This document shows positions 1-11,542 of a stretch of DNA of 29,586 bases, piece by piece. Position 1 is the first letter of the stretch. Each line of letters begins with the position of its first letter. Source of the DNA: Oehlia diaphana (Eukaryota > Glomeromycota > Glomeromycetes > Glomerales > Glomeraceae); NCBI GenBank assembly GCA_003833135.1, contig QZLH01000094.1, positions 148,997 through 178,582 of the forward strand. The letters are read 5' to 3'. Under the pieces are notes generated by a model that did no database searches, was not told the origin of the DNA, and saw only the letters and a list, made by a program, of their open reading frames with translations. Both the position numbers and the translations under genes were made by a program.

Positions 1-404
1 CAGCTAGTTTTTTAGCGAATTATTTTATTTTATTCTTCATTTATTATAATACTGTATAAATATCGCTTGACAATAAAATTATAAATAATTAATATTGATA
101 TTTTTCGATTTTGATATTTTTCAATATTTATCATTATTTAAATTGTTAAAAATTAACTATTTTGATAATAATCATTGTGCTTTTTAATCAATGTTAATCA
201 TATTAATATATTCAGATGTGATAATCTATATCGATTATACTTATTATCAATAATTATCACTTTTTTTAATTGATGTTGATCGTATTAAGTTCAATAATCT
301 ATATCAATATAACCCAATGAGTGCGATTATTATCGATGTATATCACATCTTATAAATAATAGGATATATATTGATAAAGTGATATAAATCGCTATATATC
401 ACCC
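1..404. other. AT-rich non-coding DNA
   Basis: No open frame of note. The sequence is very AT-rich and repeats short TATCAAT/TATCGAT-like words. An inverted pair GTGATATA (379-386) and TATATCAC (395-402) can form a small hairpin. I see nothing that supports a gene. Confidence 0.6.
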
Positions 405-407
405 AAA

Positions 408-525
408 AAAATTTCCTGATGTTGTGAATGTAGAATCAATTCAACAAGTTGAGTCTATTACTAATGGAGTCCTTAGAAAGCATCTAGATCGAAATACTTT
501 GTTGAAAGAATTAGGAAAATGATTG
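408..525 (+). pseudogene. Decayed coding scrap of unknown family
   Basis: One forward frame stays open for about 37 codons with ordinary protein-like composition (around PDVVNVESIQQVESITNGVL) and then hits TGA after LKELGK. There is no plausible start codon. Downstream DNA to about 700 has further protein-like pieces in shifting frames. I do not recognise the family. It could be a remnant exon or chance. Confidence 0.25.
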
Positions 526-699
526 AATAAGATGAATAACAATATACCAGGATCAAGGATTACTATGGATCAAATCCATCATCTTGGCCTTTCATCAACT
601 TATACCTCAATCTTTAATGATATTGAATATTGATTCTGTATTTCTGTTATATTATCAAATTCAATGAACCCAAATGAAGCAAGCTTTGTTAATATAAGG

Positions 700-1900
700 G
701 TACTTTAATTACAAAGTAAGTTCATTTAGAATTGGTATTTTACAGTAAGTGAATTTATGTTTTTTCTTATTTTGTTAATCTTACATTAGCTTAAGGTTAG
801 GTTAGGTTGGTTGTTATAAGATTCATTAATATAAGCATATGCTTATTAAATATAAATGCAATGACTAAATAAATTTTTAATCAAAGGCATTGATTAATTA
901 TGTAACAACATCATATATAAAAAATAAATTTACAAGAGACCTTGCAATATTAGTAAGTTTACTGATTTTATTTTTAATTAAGTAGGATACTGACCTTAGT
1001 AAAAATGTTGTTTAGTATGAGTTACAGTATAATTCCTAATAAGTATCTTTTACAAACAATTTAAAATAATTACACAATCTATATTATGCAGTATTTCTTT
1101 TGATTCGAAAAAAGACATTTAATTAGAGAAATATCTCAAATATTTCTCAGAATTTAAATAAAAATATTCATTATTATTCCTGATAGAGCATAATAAACAA
1201 AGTGAATTCACTCAATTAATAATAAACTCTAAATTCTATCTATCCCATAAAGGTTTGCACCAATCAATCTACTCTCAATGAGGCTTCAAGTTACTTCTTT
1301 GTAATCACGAGAATACTAAGCTTTCACAATTCCAATATTTAATTCTTGTAAAATGAATCCTGGCCACATCCTGATAGTTTAGCGAATACCTAATATATGA
1401 TAGTAATATGTAACCTATATTTTTCTATACATGTTTAACGCCACTATTATTATCTAACCAAAGATATAAATCAAACTTAAGGTAAATTCCATAGTTTTAT
1501 TAATTATATATATATCTGACAAGGTCCCATCCTTTACTTGAACCACAAATTTATTCTATTTCTCCAAGGATTTTCCATGGTGTAAGCATGACAAAGCCAC
1601 TCGATATGTAGTACTAAAGTTTATTATGAATTTATTTATATGGTAAAGTGGTTTATTTATTGAAGAATACAACGCGTACTGATCCGTTATTATTCCGTTG
1701 GCTAAGTCAGAATTATTTTTGTCCAAGAAAAGGCTTTTTATTTTGAAAATTAAAAAATACAAATTTTAGCATAGCCTATTTTGATCAATCGAGGCTGTGA
1801 CTAAATCATTACTGTGCAAATTTTTTAAGCCAAAAAAAAAAAAGTATTAGATTTTTCGTACATATATAGACATGTTTATTTCAAGGTTTCAAACGTTTCT
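700..1900. other. Intergenic DNA upstream of the S41 peptidase gene
   Basis: This stretch of about 1.2 kb has no supported gene. It holds a perfect 16-bp palindrome (ATAAGCATATGCTTAT, 831-846) and a short TTAGG-like run at about 795-808. A minus-strand open frame of 68 codons at 1556-1762 has low-complexity AT-driven composition and no recognisable domain, so it is not called. The promoter of the downstream gene should lie near the end of this interval, but no element can be assigned with confidence. Confidence 0.5.
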
Positions 1901-1921
1901 TTGAAAATTTTCCTAAAAAAA

Positions 1922-4142
1922 ATGAAATCAACTTTTAATATTCTTTACATTTTAACGTTAACTTTCGCGTTAATCGTATTTCTTTTAGATCCATGTGATG
2001 CAAATAATGACGCATGTGGGATATTGGCCAATGATATTCAACGATCTAATAAAGACTCAAATATTAGCGTAAAACATTCTGACGTTCAAGCATGTTTTGA
2101 ATCATTTCCGTATGATAAGAACCTAGCAGAAAAAGTAATTTAAATTATTTTCACTACAAAATATCGTTTACATAATAATAAATATATTTATTCACAGACA
2201 ATCGAAACGATAAAGAAGACACTTCAAGGATTTTACGTATTTTTATCAGAAGCTAAAGAACAGCCAAGACAAGGATTTTCTTTTAGAGCTATGGATTTAG
2301 TCAAAGAACTAGATTCATTGCTATCAAATAATTATAAAACGGATTATCAATTCATGGTAAATACACTTTGTTTTTCATTTAAAAATTATTATTTATATTA
2401 ATCAAACTTTTTCAAATATTCTGTTTACTTTAGACTGATATAGTTAGTTTAATCAGTGAAACGAAAGATGCTCATTTAAGTTTTCTCCCAACTTGTTATT
2501 TTATATTCTTATATAATCAACAACTATCATTATATTCTACAGTTATTAATGACAAGCAAGTAATTAAAATATTTGCAGACGAATTAGATAAAAATACAAT
2601 TGATTGTGAAGTAACACATATTGATGGAAGGCCTTCAATAGAAGTCATTAAAGAATTTGCAGATACGTTATCTATAAGTAGAGATTCAGGAGTAAGATTT
2701 AATTTTGCATTATCAGGGGTAACATTCAATGAAAATGGCGACTTGATAGAATCACCTGGAAGGTTCACATTTAGAAATCAACTTCCCAAACAATCATCAG
2801 TGGAATATTCTCTAAAATGTGCAAATGATACTTCAAAAAAATTTACTAGAGAATGGAAAATTAGACCATTAGCATCTAACATATTTAATACATCAGAAGA
2901 TTATTGGAATACATTTTGCCAATTAAATAATAGTATTAAGCTCACATCGCTTATTACTGAAACAGTAGTACCAAAAATTTATAACATGAGTGAATGTAAA
3001 ATGGTTTACAAAACATCAATTGCTAAATTTTTCATATTAAGTGATAATAAGACGGGAGTTGTTGTTCTTACAAGCGTATTACCTCCAGATAGTTATTTTG
3101 TTAATGAAATGTTTGAAATACAAAATGGATTCAATTCATTAGAAAAAGGAGGTGTTAAAAAAGTAAGTATTATATCACTTAATCATATAACTATTCATTT
3201 TTGAACTTCCTTTTAAATAATTTTTTACTTCAATAGCTTGTGTTAGACTTCAGTGGAAATCCGGGAGGAAGTGTAGAATTAGCATTTTTCATCGTTTATT
3301 TATTGTTTCCAGAAACTGATCCATCATTCAATCTTGACATGGTTGTTACTGAGATATCACGTGCAGCATTTTTTCAAGCAACATCACAATCTGTGCATGA
3401 AGATTTTATTGATACATCATTTATTTCTCCATTAGTAAATATAAGCAGCAAAGAAAGTATTGCAAGATGGGCTGCGGAAACAGCATACAAAGTAACTACC
3501 ATCAGTTCTTCTTTCGACATTTTTTCTTACAAAAATCCAGCAACAAATGACCATTTTCATACCGTTGAAGAATTTATTGGAAATAATACATACTTGAGAG
3601 GTGGCACTTCTACTCGATACACATCAAAGTTTGTTAATAGATATTCAGAACGTCTTAGCATATTTATACAATTATTATCAGGAAACTTTTTTGATAAGTA
3701 TGAATGGAAGAGCGAAGATATGATCATATTAACAGATGGATTTTGCGGTTCATCATGCTCTTTAATTGCCCAACGTATGGCATTAAACAATAATGTCAGT
3801 ACTGTCGCTGTTGGCGGTTATAAAGATATACCATTATCTTATTCTTCATTTCCAGCTGGGCAAGTACTTAAATTTGAAGAATTAATTACTGATTTAGATG
3901 CTGCCGGTTTATTACAAAATGAAACACTTGCAGATTTAATTCCTCCCCCGTTTTTGATTAGAGCTCTTTTTGGTTTTACTCTCAAAGAAAATTATGATGT
4001 TGTTAATAAAGATAATTTAAATCAAGAAGATGTATTAGAATTTACGTATAAACCTGCTGAACATAGATTTTATCATGATGAAATAAGTGCAAGAGATCCT
4101 AGCGTATTATGGTTAAAAGTTGCTAAAGAACTTCTTAAATAA
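1922..4142 (+). CDS. Secreted S41-family (tail-specific protease-like) peptidase
   Basis: Four exons join in frame, all phase 0: 1922-2134, 2198-2356, 2434-3162 and 3237-4142, giving 668 residues. Introns are 63, 77 and 74 nt with GT...AG ends. The first ATG is at 1922; an upstream in-frame TTG is not needed. Residues 1-27 form a signal peptide (hydrophobic ILYILTLTFALIVFLL, ending near CDA). The N-terminal region has a Cys-rich segment (DVQACFESFPYD) and KDAHLSF at 135-141. Both resemble the N-terminal region of fungal secreted S41 proteins. LVLDFSGNPGG at 368-378 matches the S41 core strand-loop. DGFCGSSC at 534-541 is the likely nucleophile loop, with Ser539 or Ser540 as candidate. A basic partner is not certain; a Lys lies in GGYKD about 23 residues later. 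Many N-x-S/T sites suggest a glycosylated extracellular protein. Substrate unknown. No frameshift is seen, so it looks functional. Confidence 0.88.
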
Positions 4143-4307
4143 ATGAAGAATTATTTGGATATTACAATGTTAACATTGAATGGTTAATAAACTTTTGTAA
4201 ATATAATTACAATTGTAATGCATAATTAAATAAATTGTGTTCAATTTAATTAAGACGATTATTAAAAATAATATATTTAATAATTTCAATTATGAATTAT
4301 ATTTTTC

Positions 4308-5648
4308 TTAATTATTTTTAACTACTTGAAATACTTCATATTCATCAATTTCAAAATTTCTCGAAATATTAATGTTAAAATAAGAATTTGGCACAGAACT
4401 CCATTTACCTTCTTCATCCATTGATAAATCATTACTACCATGGTATCAATATTATTATAATCGTCGAATAAAATTATAAAACTATCCGTGAAATTATAGA
4501 ATTTATTTCCTACCCAATCTAATGGATTAAATCCTCCAACTATTTGATTTGTATTTTTAATTTTTGCAACAATAATTGTCGCTCCTTCATTATCACATTT
4601 TTCGTGAAATGTAGAAGCATTAAATCCATCTCGACTACCACGTAAAATAAGATTGAATTTATATGGAATTGTTTCTATAGTCACAACTTTTTTGTCTATC
4701 CAACTTGAAAATAATGCAAAATGCTTTCTATTAATAAATTTTGTATTAATTTACGTGAAGGTAAAGATCTTATTTGTTTTGTAAGTGATACTGTAAGATT
4801 TCTTATCTTAGTTTTTTTGATAACAAATCTTCATAAGGTATTATTCTATCAAAAAATTCTATTGAGTCAATATCATGAAACCTAATCAATGGAATGAAGC
4901 TTGATATTGTTCTTTCCATTAAAGCACATTCTTCATTTGTCCATTCATAAGGATCTCTATTAACAGTAGGATTTTGTGCATGATTCCATCTGATCAAGCT
5001 ATTCGCCTATTCCATAATTCGATTTCATTAATCATAAGATCAACTCGTTGAAGTAATAACTCCAACAATTCCGTTGATAATTTAAAACATTGTCGCCTCT
5101 GAATAAAATATCCGGATGTTGACAAATTATTTCCAAACAATCGATCTTCAGTGTAAAATTTTTTTTTGATTATTAATTAAATATTCTTGTTCACTAAGCG
5201 TTTGTAATCCAAGTTCATCTGTAGCAATTAATAAGCTAAATACATCTGATCCATTATTGCTGCTTAAATCAATTTGGCCACAATATAGATACCTATTGAT
5301 TTTAATAAAATTATTTTAATTTAGATATCGTATTTAATAACAAATCATATAATACAATAAATACCTGAGAATAGTTTCAAAGGTATGTGACAAAATATTA
5401 GACTTCTTAAAGATATATTTACCATTTTCTTTCTCCGCCCAATTATTAGAAAATGCGGTACGAAAATAATTAGACTGACAACAAAAAATGACTGAATGAG
5501 CGTAAATTACCTTTTGATTCTGTTCTTCACCAGCGTATATGATAACATCATGATTTTCTTCTGTTTCGAAAAGATGTTCAAGGTTTTTCAAAACTTCTAG
5601 ATATAACTTTCCATTTTTAAATAAAGTGTCAGAAACTCGATTGTTCAT
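4308..5648 (-). pseudogene. BTB-BACK-TLDc domain protein, frameshifted pseudogene
   Basis: Read on the minus strand from ATG at 5648. The first exon encodes a BTB domain (DVIIYAGEEQNQKVIYAHSV, then SNYFRTAFSNNW). It is followed by a phase-2 intron after FETIL, then YLYCGQIDLSS and a BACK-like region (IDCLEIICQHPDILF). A TLDc domain follows (TIPYKFNLILRGSRDGFNAS, then NTNQIVGGFNPLDW). The frame breaks several times: near 5085 (a single-base loss in a run of A would explain it), near 5005-5012, a stop at about 4804, one or two shifts between about 4740 and 4790, and a shift near 4430. After the last shift the typical C-terminus (NFEIDEYEVFQVVK) continues in another frame to a stop at 4308. Intact members of this family act as adaptor-like proteins; this copy should not make a full-length product. 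Assembly errors could explain the homopolymer breaks but not all of them. Confidence 0.82.
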
Positions 5649-5942
5649 TGTATTTATATGAATTTTAAATGATCGACATAGGAGTATAGGACCTCCTCAA
5701 AAAAAAGGTCTCGAGTAATGCCGCGACCCTTAAATAGGCTAAAAATTTGTCGATCTCTTCCGTTTCTGTTCCATATGCTTACGTCTCATGTGGAATTTTA
5801 CGGAATTTAGCGCAAGATCTATTTAAAACATCCTAACCCAAACCTGATTGTGTAGCCTCCACTTTTCACATAACTTTTAGATTCGTACATTATCAAATCA
5901 TTCTTTGCTAGAAATCAAATAAAAATAATTAAAAATATCACT

Positions 5943-6475
5943 ATGATCTTTTACATTTTATTCAAATTTACTAAATATTCTTGGCAAATATGTTTTAAAC
6001 TATAATGAATTTTATGCTCAATCTATTACTGTATCCACCGTAGTCGTTCACCATATTTCAAAAACTATTTTCTTAAATTGAAAGGATTAAAAACTACTTA
6101 CGTTCGAATTCCGAGCATCAATAGAAATGTTCTTCAAAATGATTATAACGTAAGTTGCAGCAACACAAAGTTTATTTATTTATTTTATTTATTTATTCAT
6201 TTTTTTAAAAATAAGAAAAATGTTTCGAATCATAATTTCTTTTATACTGTAGCTTTGTTTAATTAATATTTGCAATTATATTATTTATATTGGAAGTGTA
6301 GACAAATTTGGAAACGGAACATTTATTCTACCTGTTCGCTTTGGACACGCTTATTGATAATATTCAAGAAAATGTCCTGTAGAAATTCTTCAGTGTTTCT
6401 AAAATTTATTTTTAAACTTTATCCAAATAATAACTTAATCAAGGATAATATATTACTCTTTCAAATTGAATAGAT
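5943..6475 (+). pseudogene. Heavily decayed BTB-family gene fragment, paralogue of the gene at 7264
   Basis: Nucleotide similarity to the intact gene at 7264 runs in order along this stretch. The region after ATG at 5943 matches the 5' end (TTTTACATTTTATTCAAATT versus TCTACATTCTATTCAGATTT). TATGCTCAATCTAT...GTAGTCGTTC at 6012-6040 matches the BTB core. The donor GTAAGTTGCAG at 6150-6160 is identical to the donor at 7527. After the intron, TTATATTGGAAGTGTAGAC (near 6284-6302) and AAGAAAATGTCCTGTAGAAA (near 6365-6384) match the BACK part. About 65 bases of the BTB region are missing, the acceptor AG is lost and no long frame survives. The match fades after about 6475. It is a relic of a tandem duplication. 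The two open frames within it (6078-6266 and 6270-6473) are not genes. Confidence 0.75.
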
Positions 6476-7263
6476 GATGAAAAATCAACATATAATTTTA
6501 AAACTTGTTCAACGAAAAATTTTCCAATACTGAAAAATTTTCTGAATTGGATTTTCAACTTCCCGCGCCCATAATTCTCTCAATTATATAATCTCCGCTC
6601 AGACAATTGTTCATCTGTAGCTTCTTACTTATCCTCCATCACTAAATTTTTATCTTCACTTTCTTTACAAGCTTACCTTTTACTTCCTAAAACATCTACC
6701 ATTTTACACTTTTCTTTAATTCTTCTAGTTTTGACGACGCTGCAAAACCATCTAATTGAAACAATTTGCTTTATCTCACGTAACCACGTTTTATTTAATC
6801 TTTCCACTTTTTCGCGAACCAAATTCTCAAATGAATCTCTGCCCTTACTGTTTATATTTGTGTTCTAGTACATTTTTAAGAGCAATCAAAAAAAAAAATT
6901 ATGTTACATGATTGCACATTGTTTTCTCCGAAGCACGTGATTTCTTTTTTCTTTTGTTAATTTTAATCATTCTTTTTTTTTTTTAGGCGTAGCATCTACA
7001 TGACCGATAATCAAATAATGACTATTGTTTTATTCTATTTGGTTAGTTTAATTCAGGAATTAGTGTACGAATTCCCCTAGCGTTTCATTCAGATATAAAT
7101 AATAAAATTCTTTCCATTATTTTCCTATAAATAAACATACAGTGCATAATCTCAAACATGTTATTTCCGTGTAACATACAGACCACGCGTAATCTTCTTT
7201 TTCTCAATATATTTAAACACTTTCTCAACAAAATAACAAAATACAATCATAATTTTTAAAAAA
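6476..7263. other. Intergenic DNA upstream of the BTB gene
   Basis: No supported gene. On the minus strand a stretch of about 60 codons (roughly 6850 down to 6665) is open and has mixed, charged composition (for example SFENLVREKVERLNKTWLRE). It has no start or recognisable domain and may be an old coding remnant. Close to the BTB start, TATATTTAA at about 7207-7215 is a possible TATA-like element about 50 bases before the ATG. Confidence 0.35.
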
Positions 7264-8731
7264 ATGTCTTCTACATTCTATTCAGATTTATCAAATAACT
7301 TTGGTCGTCTTCTTAATAATGAGATTGAATATAATGTCACTATTCAAGTAGGAGGAGATGTTGATTATAAAGAATTCCGTGCTCATTCTATCATCCTTCG
7401 TAGTCGTTCTTCATATTTTCAAAAATTATTTTCTTCTAGTCGAATTAAAGAATTTAAAGACGAAAATGACATATTCACATTCAAATTTCCTGAAATTAAT
7501 AAAAATGTTTTCGAAACGATTCTTATGTAAGTTGCAGCATCGTAAAATTAAAAATAAAATAAAATAAAATAAAAAGTTTATAAGTCCTAATTTAATTTAT
7601 ATTTATTTTTTTTATAGTTACATTTATGCTGGAAGTATCGATTTGACTCATAAACGAGGAGACGAAATATTTTATATTTTATATGCATCTTCAAAATTTT
7701 CTTTGGATGCACTTACAAAATTTATCGAAAAATATCTTATTGAAAATCATTCAAAATATTTAAGAAAATATCCCGTAGAAATTCTTCAAATTATTTTAAA
7801 TACAAAGTATATTTTTAATGATTTACAAGAATTATGTTTAGATACAATTTGTTATAAACCTAAACTTTTATTTCACGCTAATAATTTTGCAAAACTTCCC
7901 AATCCTTTATTGGAAATTATTCTAAAAAGAGATGATCTTAACTTGGTTGAAATTGAAATTTGGGAAAATTTAATTAAATGGGGTGTTGCACAAATTCCAA
8001 GACAATTAAGTAATGATCCTAATGATTGGATTAAAGAAGATTTTACTGATTTAGAAAGAAAAATTTATAATCTTATTCCTTTAATCAGATTTTATCAAAT
8101 TTCTTCTAAAGATCTTTTCAAAAAAATAAAACCTTTTGAAGAAATTTTATCTAAAGAAATAAAACAAGACATTTTTCAGTTTCATATGGTACCAGGACAT
8201 ACAACTATGCTCAAATCATTGCCAAGAGTTTCAAAGAGTACTAATTTTAATTCAAAAATATTTAGTAAAGAACAATTTGTTATTATTGCAAATTTGATAG
8301 ATAAAAAGGATGATGAATCAGCATATATTATTAATATTCCATATAATTTTAAACTGGATTATCGATTAAAATGCGATGCAGCAACTGGTCTAATATTTTT
8401 CAAACAATATAAACGTAATAATAATAATCCTTTTGTAATATTATTTAATTTTCGTGATAAGAATAGTAAAGAACATTGTATAGGAGGTTGTTTTCATAAT
8501 AATGGGGACAAGAATGGAAAGGGTTTTACATTTAAAATTGGTGGGATGAATATTGTAAATTTTGTAATCGATGAGATTGGTGTGGATTTTTGCGGTGTAC
8601 GCAATTCAGAAGGGGAAGTATCACTTGAAATATTCCGCGTTAAAAAAGTAACTATTACTAATACGTTAAAAGCCAATGATGAGATATCCCTTATTCGCAA
8701 AGTGACCAATAAGATTTTTGGTGAGAAATGA
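7264..8731 (+). CDS. BTB-BACK protein with a divergent TLDc-like C-terminus
   Basis: Two exons, 7264-7526 and 7618-8731, separated by a 91-nt GTAAGT...TAG phase-2 intron, give 458 residues. Residues about 20-125 are a BTB/POZ domain (YNVTIQVGG, FRAHSIILRSRSSYFQKLF, then IYIYAGSIDL across the splice). Residues about 130-265 form a BACK region (VEIEIWENLIKWGVAQIP, FTDLERKIYNLIPLIRFYQI). From about 300 the sequence starts like a TLDc domain (KIFSKEQFVIIANLIDKKDD, IPYNFKLDYR) but lacks the usual RGSRDGF and IVGGYNPLDW signatures. It ends with IGVDFCGVRNSEGEVSLEIF. BTB-BACK proteins commonly serve as homo-oligomerising substrate adaptors of cullin-3 ubiquitin ligases; what this one binds is unknown. 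The +1 frame at the stop stays open to 8804, so the tail may once have been longer. Neighbouring decayed paralogues show local duplication. Confidence 0.87.
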
Positions 8732-9276
8732 AATATCACAAAAAGCTGATGGAATAATTTCTAAAGAATTAGGTGTTGAAATAGTTATTACTTCGAATGA
8801 TTAAATAATTATTGAATTTATTTATTTACAAATTTTTTTTTTTTTTTTAATTATTAAAATAAATTTATTAAAAAGATTCAAAATATTTTAAACTATTTTT
8901 TTTATAATGTTTGCGATAAATTTTTTTTGTATAAAATTCCGTGAAAACTCGTTATCGAATTTATTTATAACTAGGAAACCCTTATGAGTCTGGAGCAAAA
9001 AAAGATAAAATTAAATTGCCAATCACGTGAGTGTAACAGAGTAATGTCTGTGACTTAAAATTTTTCATAATGCGTTAGAAAATATATCCTCGCTACGGAC
9101 AATTAGAAAATATAATTTTATTGGATATAAAGATGCCATTTTTGTCACCAAATATTACTTATAGTAAATAAAACATTCGAAACGAAAAGGTTTTATTTAT
9201 TTTTCAAATTGATGAATTAAGAAATTAACCAAAAATAATAAAAATCTTAATAAATAAAAAACTAGGCGAAGAATAT
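8732..9276. other. Convergent intergenic region between the BTB gene and the SDR gene
   Basis: The two genes converge here, so this holds both 3' ends. The sequence has poly-T and poly-A runs (a T run at about 8831-8848) and AATAAA-like words. Immediately after the BTB stop, the +1 frame remains open for about 24 more codons to TAA at 8802-8804. I see no gene, RNA or repeat element. Confidence 0.5.
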
Positions 9277-10667
9277 TTATTTATTTCCAACTACTTCGCC
9301 AAATTTCGATAGTTCAAAATCATTCATTAAAGGGTTAGGTATGGCAAATTTTGATTTATCAACAAAACTAGATGAACCTTTTAATATAGTGATAATTTCG
9401 CCTACAAATAATAATCAATCAATCAATTAATTATAACAAATACAAATATTAAAATTTAAAGCCTAAACCAATATAAAAATAATCATTTACCATTATAAGA
9501 TGGATTGGTAAAAAATTTAAAGAATCCATCAACTACTTCATTTAGATCTACCCACTGATCATCAGGGATTGTATGAGCTATATCTTTCATTAAAGGAGTA
9601 TCTAAATAAAAATAATGTTTAAATAAATAAAATAAAAGAAAAAGAAAACTAAGAGACATACATTCCTTAATGATTTACTTACTCACTGCTCCCGGAGCAA
9701 CGACATTAACGCGAATATTTTGCACAGTTGAAGTTTCTGCAATGGAAATTGATAAACCGACTACACCAAATTTGGTTGCGGTATAGTATGGAACAAAGGG
9801 AGAAGTATAGAGGCCACTAATTGATGAAGTATTAACAATTACTCCGCCATCTTTTCCATTCTGCTTTAAAAATTTAATTCCAAGTTTTGTTCCGTTAAGT
9901 ACCCCTTTTAAATTTACGTCGATCAGTTTTAATGCATGTGGGGCTAAAAAAGAAGGAAAATTCAATTAATTTTATTATATAAATAATTAAAATAACCATC
10001 ACGTACGTTCTTCAGAGTCATCAAACATGCAATTTCCTTCTGAAAATAAACCAGCATTGTTTACAACAATCTAAAAATAAAATTATTATTTAATTAATCT
10101 GATATTGAAATAAATAAATAAATAAAAATTATTCACATCAATATGACCGAAAGTTTGTATAGTTTTCTTGAACGCAGCCAAATATTCATTCCAATTAGAT
10201 ACATCGACATGTTCATAAATAGCGACTTGATCCGTTTTCCTATTTGATTAGCGAATTTGTATTAGATGTATGTTACGTCATTCATATTTAGTATCACAAA
10301 CATTACCCAGAATTAAGTTCTTCTGCAAACTTTTTTCCGAGATCATCTTGAACATCAGCGATAGTGACTTTTGCACTTTTTTTTTTTAGAAAAAAAAAAA
10401 ATTAGTTATTTATAAAATAAAAAATTTATGAAAAATTTACATTATAATTTGCTTACCCTTCTTTAACTAACCGAGCTACTACAGCTCTTCCAATTCCGGA
10501 AGCTGCGCCTAATTTTTTTTTTTTTTTTTTTTTTTTTCGAGAAATAAATAAATAAATAAATATTATTAATTTAATTTAAGAACGAAATTTATTTTAATTT
10601 ACGTATTTAAAATTTTAAATTTACCAGATACGAATGCAACTTTTCCTTCAACAGAAGTAAAAGACAT
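9277..10667 (-). CDS. NAD-type short-chain dehydrogenase/reductase (classical SDR)
   Basis: Eight exons on the minus strand join in frame: 10667-10625, 10508-10457, 10375-10307, 10239-10137, 10070-10007, 9943-9683, 9601-9491 and 9401-9277, giving 275 residues. All seven introns (63-116 nt) have GT...AG ends. The protein shows the full classical SDR set: a cofactor loop SGAASGIG (14-21), Asp39 at the end of strand 2 (favours NAD over NADP), NNAG (93-96), Asn121, Ser151, and YTATK with Tyr164 and Lys168. After the active site comes VNVVAPGAVNTPLM. Length and motifs fit soluble oxidoreductases resembling 15-hydroxyprostaglandin dehydrogenase-like SDRs; the substrate cannot be told. There is no signal peptide or membrane segment, so it is probably cytosolic. 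Intron 1 contains a 25-base T run (10513-10537). The gene looks intact. Confidence 0.93.
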
Positions 10668-10990
10668 TATTAAATTAAAAAAAAAAAAAAAAATTTTTTC
10701 GATATTTATGTATAATTAATAAAATTCTGTACAACTCCCAAATCAGGAAATTTTGTAACGTGTTTCGTTACATATTACGCAAACCAAACTTTAATAAAGT
10801 GGGTCATATTAAACCGTAATTTGAATGAATATTAATTAATACAAATATTAATTAATACAGGGATTTGGTTCCTAGAACAAATAAGTTTTTTTTTATCTGA
10901 CAAATTAGAAAAGCTCTCCGAGATAGCCTATATTAATGTTGCTCATTTTATTTTATTATAGCTCTACCAAAATTAGAAAGAACCATTAAT

Positions 10991-11377
10991 TATCGCCGTT
11001 TTCAGAAATATGTGTAGATCCAAATTACTTCACTAAAAAAACGGATTTTCAAAATTTTGCGAAACTTAGCGATTTTTCTGAATAATTATATAGAAAAAGG
11101 ACAATTATTAAAGAAATTGAAGCGAAACTTTAAATCTTTGCTTATAAGGAAACTCATGTAAGTATTTAAAGTTTTTTATGTTTACGTAAAAACAATAATT
11201 TTTTCAAGGAAACTCACTTAAATATCTCGAATTTTTTGAGTTTCGCTTTAATTTCCTCAATAACTACCTTTTTTCCACGTAAATATTCAAAAAAATCGCC
11301 AAGTTTCGCAAAATTTTGAAAATTGGTTTTTTTTAATGGGGTGGCTTGGATTACACATATTTCTGAAAACGGCGATA
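10991..11377. mobile_element. Foldback (MITE-like) element of about 387 bp
   Basis: The ends are inverted copies: TATCGCCGTTTTCAGAAATA at 10991 and its complement ending CGGCGATA at 11377. Similarity continues inward for about 140-150 bases per arm, including TTTTCAAAATTTTGCGAAAC in both. No coding frame lies inside. Near the centre an imperfect direct repeat (AAGGAAACTCA..TAA.TAT) occurs at about 11146 and 11206. No clear target-site duplication is visible. Structure and lack of coding capacity suggest a non-autonomous DNA transposon. Confidence 0.75.
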
Positions 11378-11409
11378 ACATAATATAATAAAGAATTTAA
11401 TTATATTCT

Positions 11410-11542
11410 ATATATCTGTATTCTGTATTCTGTATCTGATTCTATATCTGATTCTGACTCTGTATCTGTATCTGTATCAGTATCAGTATCTGATTCTGAT
11501 TCTGATTCTGATTCTGATTCTGATTCTGTATCTGATTCTGTA
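11410..11542. repeat. Hexanucleotide microsatellite (TCTGAT/TCTGTA)n
   Basis: About 130 bases consist of interspersed TCTGTA and TCTGAT units, with the purest TCTGAT run at about 11490-11527. It sits just after the foldback element. Read forward it has no long frame of its own. Copy number is likely variable. Confidence 0.9.

Noticed and set aside
795..812. TTAGG-like telomeric run
   Set aside because: Only two to three imperfect units, far too short for a telomere or interstitial telomeric array.
1556..1762. Minus-strand open frame of 68 codons
   Set aside because: Low-complexity AT-driven composition, no domain and no splice context.
3557..3790. Minus-strand open frame inside the S41 gene
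   Set aside because: Antisense shadow of a well-supported exon.
6100..6116. CGTTCGAATTCC as a tRNA B-box
   Set aside because: Lies inside the decayed BTB copy, has no matching A-box or cloverleaf around it.
8494..8739. Minus-strand open frame inside the BTB gene
   Set aside because: Antisense shadow of the coding exon.
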